Assembly (NCBI GenBank): GCA_026394745.1
Contig: JAPKXP010000167.1
Coordinates: 1 to 20,639, forward strand
Direction: 5' to 3'
DNA: 20,639 nt
From: Candidatus Altarchaeota archaeon
Lineage (GTDB): Archaea > Altiarchaeota > Altiarchaeia > IMC4 > SCGC-AAA252-I15
Shown here: positions 1 to 7,765 of the stretch, in pieces
Layout of the letters: each line of letters starts with the position of its first letter
Position numbering within the stretch: position 1 is the stretch's first letter
Made by a program: the position numbers and the translations under genes
Notes under the pieces: model-generated
The model's database searches: none
What the model was told of the DNA's origin: nothing
The model's input: the letters and a program-made list of their open reading frames with translations, nothing else

Positions 1-144
1 GCGGTCGGCCAGGCGCTTAAAAAGAATCCTGTACCAGTAATAATACCCTGCCACAGGATAGTCTCCTCGAACGGAATCGGGGGATTCTCCTGCGGTTTAA
101 GGCTGAAGAAAAAGCTTCTTAGGATGGAGGGCGCAATAGCATGA
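1..144 (+). CDS. ogt: Methylated-DNA--[protein]-cysteine S-methyltransferase, C-terminal fragment (5' part outside window)
   Basis: Frame 1 is open from the window edge to a TGA at 142-144 and encodes 47 residues. They contain IIPCHRIVSSNG, the active-site signature of O6-alkylguanine-DNA alkyltransferases, in which the Cys of PCHR (visible residue 17) accepts the alkyl group. The flanking AVGQALKKNPVPV before it and the GGF..G...K..LL..EG pattern after it also match the family C-terminus. In this family the protein removes O6-alkyl groups from guanine in a single-use, self-inactivating reaction. The stop overlaps the start of the next gene as ATGA (141-144), so the two are probably translationally coupled. 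The N-terminal part lies outside the window. Confidence 0.93.
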   Translation, partial: AVGQALKKNPVPVIIPCHRIVSSNGIGGFSCGLRLKKKLLRMEGAIA

Positions 145-923
145 AAGTCGGGGCGATGAACAACCCACGGAAGAACCTCGTCGACGAGGTGAAGCTTATC
201 GGAGACTACGGCTTCGACTACTTCGACCTTACGATAGAATATCCTGAGGCGACGCCAGAGAAGATTCGAGCGAACATGCGCGCTTTCAAGGACGCTTTGT
301 CGTCCTACAAACTCCACCTGGTCGGACACATGCCATGGTTTCTCACAATCATCCATCCCTACGACAGCGTCAGGTCGGCCGTAATCTCGGAGTGCGACAA
401 GATATTCGGCATGTGCCAGGAGCTGGAGATAGAGCACGTGACGATACACCCAGACTTCATGAAGCTGAAGCGAGAGCAGAAGGAGCTTGTTGACCGGACG
501 ATAGAGTCTCTTAAGGTGCTGTCGAAGAACGCTAAAAAACACAACCTGACGTTATGCCTCGAAAACTTCGAGGAAGAATACTTCTCAGTCGAAAACCTAA
601 AGCAGATCATGTCCAGCGTGGACGGGCTCAAGTTCACTCTAGACGTCGGCCATGCGTTCATGAAAGTCAAGAAGGTCGAAAACGTACTCAACATGATAAG
701 CGAACTCAAGCCCTACATATACCACGTTCACATGCACGACAACGGAGGATTCCGCGACGAACACCTGCCGCTCGGCGTAGGCTCGATAGAATTCCCTAAA
801 ATCATCAAAGGACTCAAGAACATCGGCTACGACAAGACCATAACGCTGGAAATACACGCGGAAGACCGAGAGTACCTGCAAATCAGCCTAAGGAAGCTTA
901 GGCTTATGTGGGATAAACCTTAA
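141..923 (+). CDS. Endonuclease IV / xylose isomerase-like TIM-barrel metalloprotein
   Basis: A 260-residue protein with the AP-endonuclease-2/xylose isomerase TIM-barrel pattern. Potential metal ligands, in order, are H63 (GHMPW), H103 (TIHPD), E141 (LENF), D168 and H171 (LDVGH), H197 (HVHMHD), D206 and H208 (RDEH) and E237 (LEI). The order and local spacing (D-x2-H, D-x-H) resemble the nine-ligand, three-metal site of endonuclease IV. The DEHLPLGVGSIEF stretch, however, is equally typical of sugar-phosphate isomerases/epimerases (COG1082), and at 260 residues it is a little short for endonuclease IV. The ATG overlaps the upstream alkyltransferase stop, which favours a shared DNA-repair role without proving it. 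The fold is secure; the substrate is not. Confidence 0.8.
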   Translation: MKVGAMNNPRKNLVDEVKLIGDYGFDYFDLTIEYPEATPEKIRANMRAFKDALSSYKLHLVGHMPWFLTIIHPYDSVRSAVISECDKIFGMCQELEIEHVTIHPDFMKLKREQKELVDRTIESLKVLSKNAKKHNLTLCLENFEEEYFSVENLKQIMSSVDGLKFTLDVGHAFMKVKKVENVLNMISELKPYIYHVHMHDNGGFRDEHLPLGVGSIEFPKIIKGLKNIGYDKTITLEIHAEDREYLQISLRKLRLMWDKP

Positions 924-929
924 TTATCG
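917..929 (+). promoter_or_regulatory. Possible TATA element for the transglutaminase-like gene
   Basis: AACCTTAATTATC lies about 25 bases before the ATG at 946, where an archaeal TATA box would sit for a leaderless transcript. No Shine-Dalgarno sequence precedes the ATG. This is inferred from spacing and A/T content only. Confidence 0.35.
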
Positions 930-945
930 CCGCCCATATAATACC

Positions 946-1659
946 ATGGCCCAGAAAAGAATCGAACCTGGATTGCAGTCCCGGCCTGAAGCAGCACTTG
1001 ACAGTCAGCTGCATTATTTCGCCCGCCAAGGTTGGTTCGGCGAAGGCGAGCTTTCAAAATGGACGCCGCCAGTACGCAAGTTCGTCAGTGACTTCAGGGT
1101 CGGCGGTCCGCCGGGCTTCAATGACGTTAAAGAACTGGCAACGCGGGTGCAACGTTTTGAGGTCGTGCCAATGCCCTATGAGGTCATCGTCGAATCATAC
1201 GCCAGGCTTAGCGCAAGCGAAATAATAGAACGGAGGGAGGTATTCGTTCCTCAAGCCGACGCGAAAGGCTTTGAACTACCCGGCTTTCCCCAGGTGAACG
1301 GCTGTCAGGATCGGTCTTTGGTGCTTGCGACATGCCTCCGGTTCCTTAAGGTCCCTGCGGTATTCACACGCAAAGGAACGCACTCAAGCGTCAGATTCAT
1401 GCTCGGCAAAGACACATACGATGTAGGCCACGAACCAAACCCCGAGTTTTTCAGTGAAACAGTCCAACTAAGCAGAGAAGACCTTGCCAAGTCGCAGATT
1501 CTAAGTACAAAAGGCTTTTACCGGGAGGGGCTGGATCCAGCAGACGTAGGCATGAAGTCGATACTGGACTTCTATATCTGCTCTCCGAATGGGCAGAAAT
1601 ACCTGAGGCCGTTTATGGAAAGATACCGGGGTGCTCTGGTTCATGCAGGTCTCGCGTAG
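946..1659 (+). CDS. Transglutaminase-like (papain-fold) protein
   Basis: A 237-residue soluble protein with no signal peptide or membrane segment. The central part has NGCQDRSLVLATCLRFLKVP (C120), followed by THSSVRF (H146) and TYDVG (D159). This order and spacing resemble the Cys-His-Asp triad of the transglutaminase-like superfamily, where the Cys sits in a GxCxD-type turn before a helix and the His and Asp lie on following strands. Known members are proteases, peptide N-glycanases or transglutaminases; nothing here fixes the substrate. The first ~100 residues are not recognised. The ATG at 946 has no Shine-Dalgarno sequence and may be leaderless. The gene ends 13 bp from the convergent GTPase gene. 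The fold call is motif-based and moderately secure. Confidence 0.6.
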   Translation: MAQKRIEPGLQSRPEAALDSQLHYFARQGWFGEGELSKWTPPVRKFVSDFRVGGPPGFNDVKELATRVQRFEVVPMPYEVIVESYARLSASEIIERREVFVPQADAKGFELPGFPQVNGCQDRSLVLATCLRFLKVPAVFTRKGTHSSVRFMLGKDTYDVGHEPNPEFFSETVQLSREDLAKSQILSTKGFYREGLDPADVGMKSILDFYICSPNGQKYLRPFMERYRGALVHAGLA

Positions 1660-1672
1660 AATCCTTTCGCAT

Positions 1673-2842
1673 TCATCTTCCTGCTATTATCTTCAACACG
1701 TCCCCGTCCTTAAGCTTGTGGTCTCTTCCGACCTTCATCTTGGTCTTGCAGTCTATCGCTCCGATGAATTTGTCTCCTATGTCCGTGTGCACCTTGTACG
1801 CCATGTCAAGCGCCGTGGATTCCTTGCGGACGAGGTAGCTGTCGGGGAGCACGTTGCCTTTGCTGTCGCTGTACTTTGTCTCGTTTTCCACCGGATACAC
1901 GACTATGTTGTTCAACACCGCGCAGACGGCGTGATTCAGGCACTCCTGGACTCCGGTGGAACCGTACTGGTCCAGTATCTTCGCTTTTATGAAGTCGAGT
2001 GCCTTGCCTTTCTTCTCGTCCAGGCTTCCGACAACCTTGAATCCTTTTTCCCCCGGAACGTATTCTATCAGCCCGTGCTTGTCAGCCTCCCTCAGCGCAA
2101 GCTCCGCCTCGGCGCAAACCGGCGTCAGGTCGTATTCCTCCTTAAGCCGATTGTAGTTGCTTCCGCCCAAGTCGATTTTGTTGGCTGCTATCACTATGGG
2201 TTTCGACGCCTCCCTCAGCCTGAACGCGAATTCGTTCAAGTCCTCGTCGCTCCAGTCCCTCTTGTCCAACAGGCCGCAGGCGTCCAGCGCGCTCTTTATA
2301 TGGCCTTCGCTCACCGAAAGCCCTGAGAGCACGTCAAACCACTCCTTGATGATTTTCCCGCCCTCGTACCTTATCTTGCTTGAAATCTTGCTCCAGTTCC
2401 TCTTCACGACCGAGGCGAACCAGAGGTTTATCTCGTCCTCCAGGAACTTGATGTCCAGCTCAGGGTCGTGTCCTACGGCAGGCTCGCCCTTCTCGTTCGT
2501 CCTGCCTGAGATGTCGACTATGTGAATCAGAACGTCAGCCTGACGAAGGTCGTCCAGGAACTGGTTGCCCAGGCCCTTTCCCTTGTGCGCCCCGGGCACA
2601 AGGCCTGCGACGTCAATCATCTTCACCGGCGTGAACCGGAAGCCGCTTCTACAGTAAGAGTTCCTCGGCGAACACGCGACCCCGAGGTTCCTGCAGGGGC
2701 AGGCGCTCTTCACGTAACCTACGCCGATGTTCGGCTTTATGGTGGTGAACGGAAAGTTAGCTATCTCAGCGTCAGCGAGCGTCAAAGCCTTGAAGAAAGT
2801 CGACTTGCCCACGTTGGGCTTGCCGACCACACCGACCTCCAT
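1673..2842 (-). CDS. YchF/OBG-family GTP-binding protein, Ygr210-like subfamily, with TGS domain
   Basis: A 389-residue P-loop protein. The G1 motif is GKPNVGKST (7-15), followed by the FTT switch (32-34), DVAG G3 (77-80) and NKID G4 (221-224). The HKGKGLGNQFLDDLRQADV segment after G3 is characteristic of the OBG/YchF group. A cysteine cluster C48-x-C50-x6-C57-x6-C64 lies between the switch and G3, as I recall for archaeal Ygr210-type members, and could bind metal. Roughly residues 312-389 form a C-terminal TGS domain. Family members associate with ribosomes and bind ATP or GTP; the precise role is unknown. A good Shine-Dalgarno (GAGGT, 2849-2853 region) precedes the ATG, and the beta-propeller stop is 7 bp upstream, so the two genes form an operon. 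Confidence 0.93.
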   Translation of the reverse strand: MEVGVVGKPNVGKSTFFKALTLADAEIANFPFTTIKPNIGVGYVKSACPCRNLGVACSPRNSYCRSGFRFTPVKMIDVAGLVPGAHKGKGLGNQFLDDLRQADVLIHIVDISGRTNEKGEPAVGHDPELDIKFLEDEINLWFASVVKRNWSKISSKIRYEGGKIIKEWFDVLSGLSVSEGHIKSALDACGLLDKRDWSDEDLNEFAFRLREASKPIVIAANKIDLGGSNYNRLKEEYDLTPVCAEAELALREADKHGLIEYVPGEKGFKVVGSLDEKKGKALDFIKAKILDQYGSTGVQECLNHAVCAVLNNIVVYPVENETKYSDSKGNVLPDSYLVRKESTALDMAYKVHTDIGDKFIGAIDCKTKMKVGRDHKLKDGDVLKIIAGR

Positions 2843-2849
2843 CTTTACC

Positions 2850-3947
2850 TCAGGTTTTTAATATGGATTTTATCAAAATTAAAAGGCCCAGGAGGAGTAT
2901 GAAGGCCGCCAGTCCCGCAACCGCATACACTTCACTGCTGCTCTTCTGCGGAAGCTCGGACAGGTATACCATGCCGTAAGTCGTCCCGCTTATCAGATAC
3001 CTGTCTTTCATTATGAAGTTCAGGACTCGCCCTTCAGTGGGGTAAATCCATTTCAGCCTGCCGTCCGTGTAATACAGGTACACTTTGTTGTCCAGCGTGC
3101 TGACCGCGATGAAAGGCTCTGTTATGTAAGTCGCTGTCACGCTGTCAGTCATCGTGGTCTCCCACATCAGCGTCCCGTTGATGCTAAACAGCATGAGCTT
3201 CCTATTCTTCGTTCCAATTGAAATGAAGTTTTCGCTGGCGTATACCGCGCCTATCTGGTCCTTGGTGTCGTAACTCCAGAGAAGGTTCCCTAAAAGGTCG
3301 TAGCACTTGAGCGTTCCATCGCTTAATCCGACAACAACGTTGCTGTCTGAAATCCTGCCGGACCTGACGTACCCCTCCAGATTGAATGTTTTCACTAGCT
3401 TGCCCTTCTTGTCGAGCTTGAACACCTGCCTGTCGGAGACTGCTATGACGCCGTCATCAACCACCTTCGTCGCCAGCACGTAGCCGCCGGTGTTGTATTC
3501 CCCAACTTGGTTTCCTCCATCGTCTAGGATGTAAACCACTCCAGCCATCGAGCCTACTGAAATCAACCCGCCTTTAGCGTTCACCGCCCTATCGTAGCCC
3601 ACGTAGCTTGGTATGGAGATGCTCCACGCTGTCGCCCCACTTCCATTTACCATGTAAATCAAGCCGTCCATCGACGACAAAATAACTTTCCCGTCGACCG
3701 CGTAGACCGAAGAAACCACGCTGTCTGTCGGATACTTCCAAGAGAGGTAGCCTCCCTTGTTTATCGCGTAAAGCACGCTGTCGTCAGAGCCTACAAAAAT
3801 TCTGCCGTCCCCGTAGCCTAGGCTGTTGACCCTGCCCGTAATCCTGTAGCTCCATGTGGGCGTGTGCTGGTAGGCGATATCTGCGGAAACAGCGGTGTGA
3901 GACAAGCCTAAAAGAACGCACAATACCAGAATCCATCTGTATCGCAT
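2850..3947 (-). CDS. Exported, membrane-anchored PQQ-type beta-propeller protein
   Basis: Starting at 3947, the protein has 365 residues. The N-terminus (MRYRWILVLCVLLGLSHTAV) is a signal peptide, with likely cleavage after the Ala near residue 22. The body is a run of beta-propeller blades of the PQQ/WD40-like type, with repeated 'VY..D..G...W.Y.T' phrases such as LYAINKGGYLSWKYPT. The C-terminus has one hydrophobic helix (AVAGLAAFILLLGLLILI) followed by a short basic tail, so the propeller should face outside. An upstream in-frame ATG at 3974 lies within a TATAAATA element, so I chose 3947. The blades lack obvious catalytic residues. A structural or binding role is likely, similar to BamB-like propellers; no PQQ enzyme activity is implied. 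It is co-transcribed with the downstream GTPase gene. Confidence 0.82.
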   Translation of the reverse strand: MRYRWILVLCVLLGLSHTAVSADIAYQHTPTWSYRITGRVNSLGYGDGRIFVGSDDSVLYAINKGGYLSWKYPTDSVVSSVYAVDGKVILSSMDGLIYMVNGSGATAWSISIPSYVGYDRAVNAKGGLISVGSMAGVVYILDDGGNQVGEYNTGGYVLATKVVDDGVIAVSDRQVFKLDKKGKLVKTFNLEGYVRSGRISDSNVVVGLSDGTLKCYDLLGNLLWSYDTKDQIGAVYASENFISIGTKNRKLMLFSINGTLMWETTMTDSVTATYITEPFIAVSTLDNKVYLYYTDGRLKWIYPTEGRVLNFIMKDRYLISGTTYGMVYLSELPQKSSSEVYAVAGLAAFILLLGLLILIKSILKT

Positions 3948-3973
3948 ATTAGATATTAGATTATACCACCTCA

Positions 3974-3981
3974 TATTTATA
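3974..3981 (-). promoter_or_regulatory. TATA box for the beta-propeller/GTPase operon
   Basis: On the minus strand this reads TATAAATA. It is centred about 30 bases upstream of the ATG at 3947, so transcription would start just before that codon and give an almost leaderless mRNA. The element overlaps the other candidate ATG (3974), which would then not be transcribed. Confidence 0.6.
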
Positions 3982-4051
3982 CCGCAGGTACTTTTTTTTA
4001 ACTGCTATTCACAGTTTTAAGAAAGCAGGAGGATAATGCAAGCTGGTTTAA

Positions 4052-5329
4052 ATGGACTTGAACGAGATTAAGAAGGCCGACGAGAAGATTAATTCCTTCA
4101 TAGCATTGGACCGCGAGGGCGTGATAAAGTCTTCAGGCGCAGGCGGACTTGCGGGACTGACTCTTGCCGTCAAGTCCAACATATGCGTTGAAGGAATGCT
4201 CACGTCAGCAGCTTCAAAGACGCTCGAGAACTACGTATCGCCCTACGACGCAACGGTCGTGGAGCGGATAAAGAAGGCCGGCGGGAGAATAGCCGGCATG
4301 GCGAACATGGACGAGTTCGCTTGCGGAGCCTCAGGCGAGACATCATTCTACGGTCCCACAGACAACCCATCCGCGAGAGGCAGGATACCCGGAGGAAGCT
4401 CTAGCGGAAGCACGGCTGCGGTCGCGGCAGGCTTAGTGGACGCTGCATTAGGCTCGGACACAGGCGGTTCGATAAGGAACCCCGCATCACACTGCGGCGT
4501 CGTCGGCTTCAAGCCAACGTACGGCGTAGTCTCAAGGTACGGGCTCATAGACATGGCGATGAGCCTAGATCAAATCGGCCCGATAGCCAGGGACGTTAAG
4601 ACCGCTGCAGTGTTGCTCGAGAACATTGCAGGCCACGACCCGAAAGACGGCACCTCGCTGAAGCTCGAACCGTCATTCTACGGCTTCTCCAAGAAACTTA
4701 ATCCCTGGCTTAAAGGCAGGAGGCTCGGCTACGCGAAAGAGTTCGACTCGCTCATATCGGACCAGGGAATAAAGAAGGCCATCCGTGCGGCGGTAGACAA
4801 AATGTCTTCAGCAGGCGCTGAGATAGTCGAGGTCACGCTACCTAACCTTGAGATGGCGTTGCCGACATACTACCTGAACGTATACGTGGAATTCTTCTCA
4901 GCGACCAGGAAATACGACGGCAGAAGATACGGCCACAAGATAGAGGACGTCTGCGGCGAGGAAGTGCTCCGGAGGATACTCCTGGGTAACTACATAAGCC
5001 AAAAAGAGTACAGCGGAAAGTACTACCGTAAGGCATTGCAGGCGAGGAGTGTCATAAGAAAGGAGTTACTGGACGCGCTCGACGGAGTCGACGTGCTGGT
5101 GGGCCCGACAGTCCCTAAACTCCCTCATAAAGTCGGCACTAGAATAGACGACCCGATGGTAATGTACGCCTACGACATATTCACGACGCCGGTAAACCTC
5201 GCAGGACTCCCCGCAGGGTCTGTTCCCGCAGGAAAAGCAGACGGAATACCGACAGGCCTGCAGGTCATAGGCAAGCCGCTCGGCGACCAGGATGTCCTGG
5301 ACGTCATGCACGCGTTCGAGCAGCTTTAA
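4052..5329 (+). CDS. gatA: Glutamyl-tRNA(Gln)/aspartyl-tRNA(Asn) amidotransferase subunit A
   Basis: A 425-residue amidase-signature enzyme. GatA releases ammonia from glutamine to amidate misacylated Glu-tRNA(Gln) or Asp-tRNA(Asn) within GatCAB. The Lys/cis-Ser/Ser triad is visible as K41 (LAVKSNI), S116 (GGSSSGS) and S140 (SDTGGSIRNPAS); the 75- and 24-residue spacings match the GatA triad as I remember it. The C-terminal TTPVNLAGLPAGSVP and GLQVIGKPLGD segments are also typical. It is shorter than bacterial GatA (about 480 residues), mainly at the N-terminus and in loops. The start is fixed because an in-frame TAA (4049-4051) immediately precedes the ATG. gatB and gatC are not in the window, so they must be encoded elsewhere. 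Confidence 0.96.
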   Translation: MDLNEIKKADEKINSFIALDREGVIKSSGAGGLAGLTLAVKSNICVEGMLTSAASKTLENYVSPYDATVVERIKKAGGRIAGMANMDEFACGASGETSFYGPTDNPSARGRIPGGSSSGSTAAVAAGLVDAALGSDTGGSIRNPASHCGVVGFKPTYGVVSRYGLIDMAMSLDQIGPIARDVKTAAVLLENIAGHDPKDGTSLKLEPSFYGFSKKLNPWLKGRRLGYAKEFDSLISDQGIKKAIRAAVDKMSSAGAEIVEVTLPNLEMALPTYYLNVYVEFFSATRKYDGRRYGHKIEDVCGEEVLRRILLGNYISQKEYSGKYYRKALQARSVIRKELLDALDGVDVLVGPTVPKLPHKVGTRIDDPMVMYAYDIFTTPVNLAGLPAGSVPAGKADGIPTGLQVIGKPLGDQDVLDVMHAFEQL

Positions 5330-5336
5330 ACCTCTC

Positions 5337-5346
5337 CTTTATAGTA
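5337..5346 (+). promoter_or_regulatory. TATA-like element for the SpoIIM-like gene
   Basis: CTTTATAGTA is centred about 30 bases before the ATG at 5371. It would place transcription start at about 5366, giving a nearly leaderless mRNA. No Shine-Dalgarno precedes the ATG. Confidence 0.45.
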
Positions 5347-5370
5347 AAAAAACCTAATATCATCTTGATT

Positions 5371-6234
5371 ATGGTCCTAGAGGACATCGTCATACCAGAA
5401 AGTATGGAGTGTCATCCAAGCAGGATGCTCATCGTCGGCTTCGTCTATTCTACAATCGGCATGTTCCTAGGATACTTCGTCTTCGGAAAGGACGCCAGCA
5501 TTTCCGGCATATTCCTGACCACAATACCCCTCGTCGTCATAATCTACAGGACGATGAGGTTTGAGGAGTGCAAGGACCTGGAGATAAAAAAAGAATATCC
5601 CCTGCTTAAGGAGCACATGAGGGCTCTGATGCTCTTCATCTACCTGTTCGTTGGCATGGTCTTCTCATACTCCTTATGGTTCACATTACTGCCTGAACAG
5701 ATGGTGGCTACAGTATGCGGCTCGCAGATGGAAACGATAGAGTCCATAAGAAACGTCGTCGCTCCAGCGACAACAGGCCAAATAACCGCGCTAGACCCGA
5801 GGTTCGAGCTCATACTCCAGAACAACCTTAGGGTGCTGGCCTTTTGCATACTGTTCTCGTTCCTCTACGGCTCCGGAGCCATATTCATCCTGGTATGGAA
5901 CGCGTCGGTCGTCGGCGTAGCCATGGGCGACATCGCAAGGACTGCGTTGAGGAGTGTTGGCAGTTATACGCACATTAACGCAATACAAGTCTACTTCCAG
6001 ACTCTTCCAATAAGCCTTAGCTACCTAATCCATGGGATACCCGAGATTCTCGCCTACTTTACGGCGGCATTGGGAGGGGGCATAATCTCCATAGCAGTCG
6101 CCAGGCATCACTACTCCACCGACAACTTCAAGCACATAGTGATCGACTCTCTGGACTTGATTATACTGTCCATAGTGATACTTGTCGCAGCCGCCTTCAT
6201 AGAAGTCTACGTTACGCCAGTCCTCGTGATGTGA
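5371..6234 (+). CDS. SpoIIM/DUF95-family integral membrane protein
   Basis: A 287-residue protein with about six hydrophobic helices. The conserved family core is present: an LQNNLRVLAFCILFSFLYG segment, a small-residue-rich helix (VVGVAMGDIA), and HGIPEILAYFTAALGGG followed by another helix. In Bacillus, SpoIIM is part of the DMP complex of sporulation; archaea do not sporulate, and the archaeal members are widespread with no established role. A TTG at 5365 is in frame, but the ATG at 5371 fits the upstream TATA-like element better. The gene lies 41 bp after gatA and ends directly against the convergent pheS stop with no spacer. Confidence 0.85.
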   Translation: MVLEDIVIPESMECHPSRMLIVGFVYSTIGMFLGYFVFGKDASISGIFLTTIPLVVIIYRTMRFEECKDLEIKKEYPLLKEHMRALMLFIYLFVGMVFSYSLWFTLLPEQMVATVCGSQMETIESIRNVVAPATTGQITALDPRFELILQNNLRVLAFCILFSFLYGSGAIFILVWNASVVGVAMGDIARTALRSVGSYTHINAIQVYFQTLPISLSYLIHGIPEILAYFTAALGGGIISIAVARHHYSTDNFKHIVIDSLDLIILSIVILVAAAFIEVYVTPVLVM

Positions 6235-7710
6235 TTACTTCCTGAGCCATTCGAGGTCGCTTATGTAAAGCTCCCTGATGTCCTTCAGCCCGCTGTTTAG
6301 CGCGACGACCCTGTCGAGGCCCAGACCCCAGGCAAGCACTGGAACGTCGATGCCGAGCAGAGGCTTCACGACTTCAGGCCTGAATATGCCCGCGCCGCCG
6401 AGTTCAATCCACTCCTTCCTGTCCTCGAAGTAGACTTCAGGCTCGACGCTCATCTCCGTGTACGGGAAGTATCCCGGCCGGAACCTGATTTTCGAAAAGC
6501 CCATCTGGTCGTAGAATTGTTTGAGTATCCCCAATAGGTTCCTGAAGTTCACGCTATCGTCAACGACGATTACTTCGACCTGGTAGAACTCCGGCAGGTG
6601 CTTGTAGTCGACTGCCTCGTTCCTGAAGACTTTCCCTATGCAGAACACCTTCACCGGCAGGTCCTCCTTCCTTACTTTACTGAGTTCTCTTGCGGTTACC
6701 GCGGTAGTGTGCGTCCGCAGGAGCGTCTTCAAGGCCACCTCAGGGTTCCACTTGTACCCCCAGCCGGTGCTTCCCGTAGTCCACCCGTCCTCGTGCGTTT
6801 TTCCCACATTTTCTTTAAACCGCTCGAATCCGTCAACCTCAATCTTGCCCGGCGTCTTCAGGTAGAACGTGTCGTGCATGTCTCTTGCAGGGTGGTCCTG
6901 AGGCTGGAACAAGGCGTCGAAGTTCCAGAAGGCGCTCTCCACCATCGGACCCTTAATCTCGCGGAAGCCCATCTCCAAAAATATCCTCCTTACGTTCCTA
7001 ATCTGCCTCTGCAGCGGGTGTTTTCTTGCAGGATACTCCGGCTTCACAAACACGTTGACGTCGTAGGGTCGAAGCTCAGTCTTCTTCCATGCGCCGGTCT
7101 TTATCAGCTCCGGGGTAAGCTGCGAAATCCTGTCGTCCTCCTTCACAGTCTTCGCAAGCTTCAGGCCCTCAATGTTCGGCTTGAACCTTATCAGCTTGGA
7201 TTCGGAAATCTTGACGACGTTCTGCCTGCTATTCAGTAACTCTACCGCTTTTTTGTCCTTATCGCCCAATTCGTCAAGTCTTATCCCACCTTTTTCCGGC
7301 AAAGTCCGGATTAATCTTTCGTCATCGCCTTCGGTCTTTGATAACTCCCTAGGCCTAATAATCCCCTTATAGATTTCAATCAAATTCTTCCGCCTGAGCC
7401 AGCCGAAACCTATGTTAAACGTGTTAACATCAAACTTCTTCTTCAGCTCGTCCACACTGCATCCATCGCCAATCTTCTGGAGTATACGCCTCTCCGGAAG
7501 CAGCTTCTCAGCATAAATCTTACCCTCCTCGCCGAGCGTTACAACTTCCTTGATTGTTTCAGAAACCTCAATCAAACCCTTCGTCTTCAGCCACGCTGAA
7601 GCCCGGAGTATGGTGTCAACCTCCAGGCCGAGCTTTCCGGCAAGCTCTTCCGGACTGTACTCCCTGTCCAAGCCCTTCAAAACCTTAATCTCGTGCGGGT
7701 GCAGGTCCAT
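6235..7710 (-). CDS. pheS: Phenylalanine--tRNA ligase alpha subunit (archaeal type)
   Basis: A 491-residue class II aminoacyl-tRNA synthetase catalytic subunit. The first ~190 residues are winged-helix-like repeats (for example EELAGKLGLEVDTILRASAW) that contact tRNA in archaeal and eukaryotic enzymes. Class II motifs are visible: motif 1 around GFREIKGPMVE (248-258), motif 2 around CIGKVFRNEAVD (357-368) and motif 3 GLGLDRV (462-468). FWNFDALFQPQDHPARDMHD and FRPGYFPYTEMSVEPEV are signature segments of PheS. It charges tRNA-Phe together with PheT, which is not encoded in this window. It lies 55 bp downstream of herA on the same strand, with its own TATA-like tract in that gap. Confidence 0.97.
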   Translation of the reverse strand: MDLHPHEIKVLKGLDREYSPEELAGKLGLEVDTILRASAWLKTKGLIEVSETIKEVVTLGEEGKIYAEKLLPERRILQKIGDGCSVDELKKKFDVNTFNIGFGWLRRKNLIEIYKGIIRPRELSKTEGDDERLIRTLPEKGGIRLDELGDKDKKAVELLNSRQNVVKISESKLIRFKPNIEGLKLAKTVKEDDRISQLTPELIKTGAWKKTELRPYDVNVFVKPEYPARKHPLQRQIRNVRRIFLEMGFREIKGPMVESAFWNFDALFQPQDHPARDMHDTFYLKTPGKIEVDGFERFKENVGKTHEDGWTTGSTGWGYKWNPEVALKTLLRTHTTAVTARELSKVRKEDLPVKVFCIGKVFRNEAVDYKHLPEFYQVEVIVVDDSVNFRNLLGILKQFYDQMGFSKIRFRPGYFPYTEMSVEPEVYFEDRKEWIELGGAGIFRPEVVKPLLGIDVPVLAWGLGLDRVVALNSGLKDIRELYISDLEWLRK

Positions 7711-7735
7711 AAGCTTTTAGGAATATGAGTTTGGG

Positions 7736-7748
7736 CAAATAAAAAAGC
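7736..7748 (-). promoter_or_regulatory. T/A-rich element between herA and pheS (promoter or terminator)
   Basis: On the minus strand this reads GCTTTTTTATTTG. Its position, about 30 bases before the pheS ATG, suits a TATA element. A run of six T just after the herA stop could also end herA transcripts, since archaeal termination often occurs at T-tracts. The two roles cannot be separated from sequence. Confidence 0.4.
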
Positions 7749-7765
7749 TAATCAACTAGAACGGC

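Noticed and set aside
1631..2326. Long plus-strand frame opposite the GTPase gene (231 codons)
   Set aside because: It is a shadow of the GTPase gene: the minus strand encodes complete GTPase and TGS domains, while this translation has no recognisable domain or start signal.
6598..7239. Long plus-strand frame opposite pheS (213 codons)
   Set aside because: It lies wholly within the conserved pheS coding region on the other strand and has no promoter or ribosome site.
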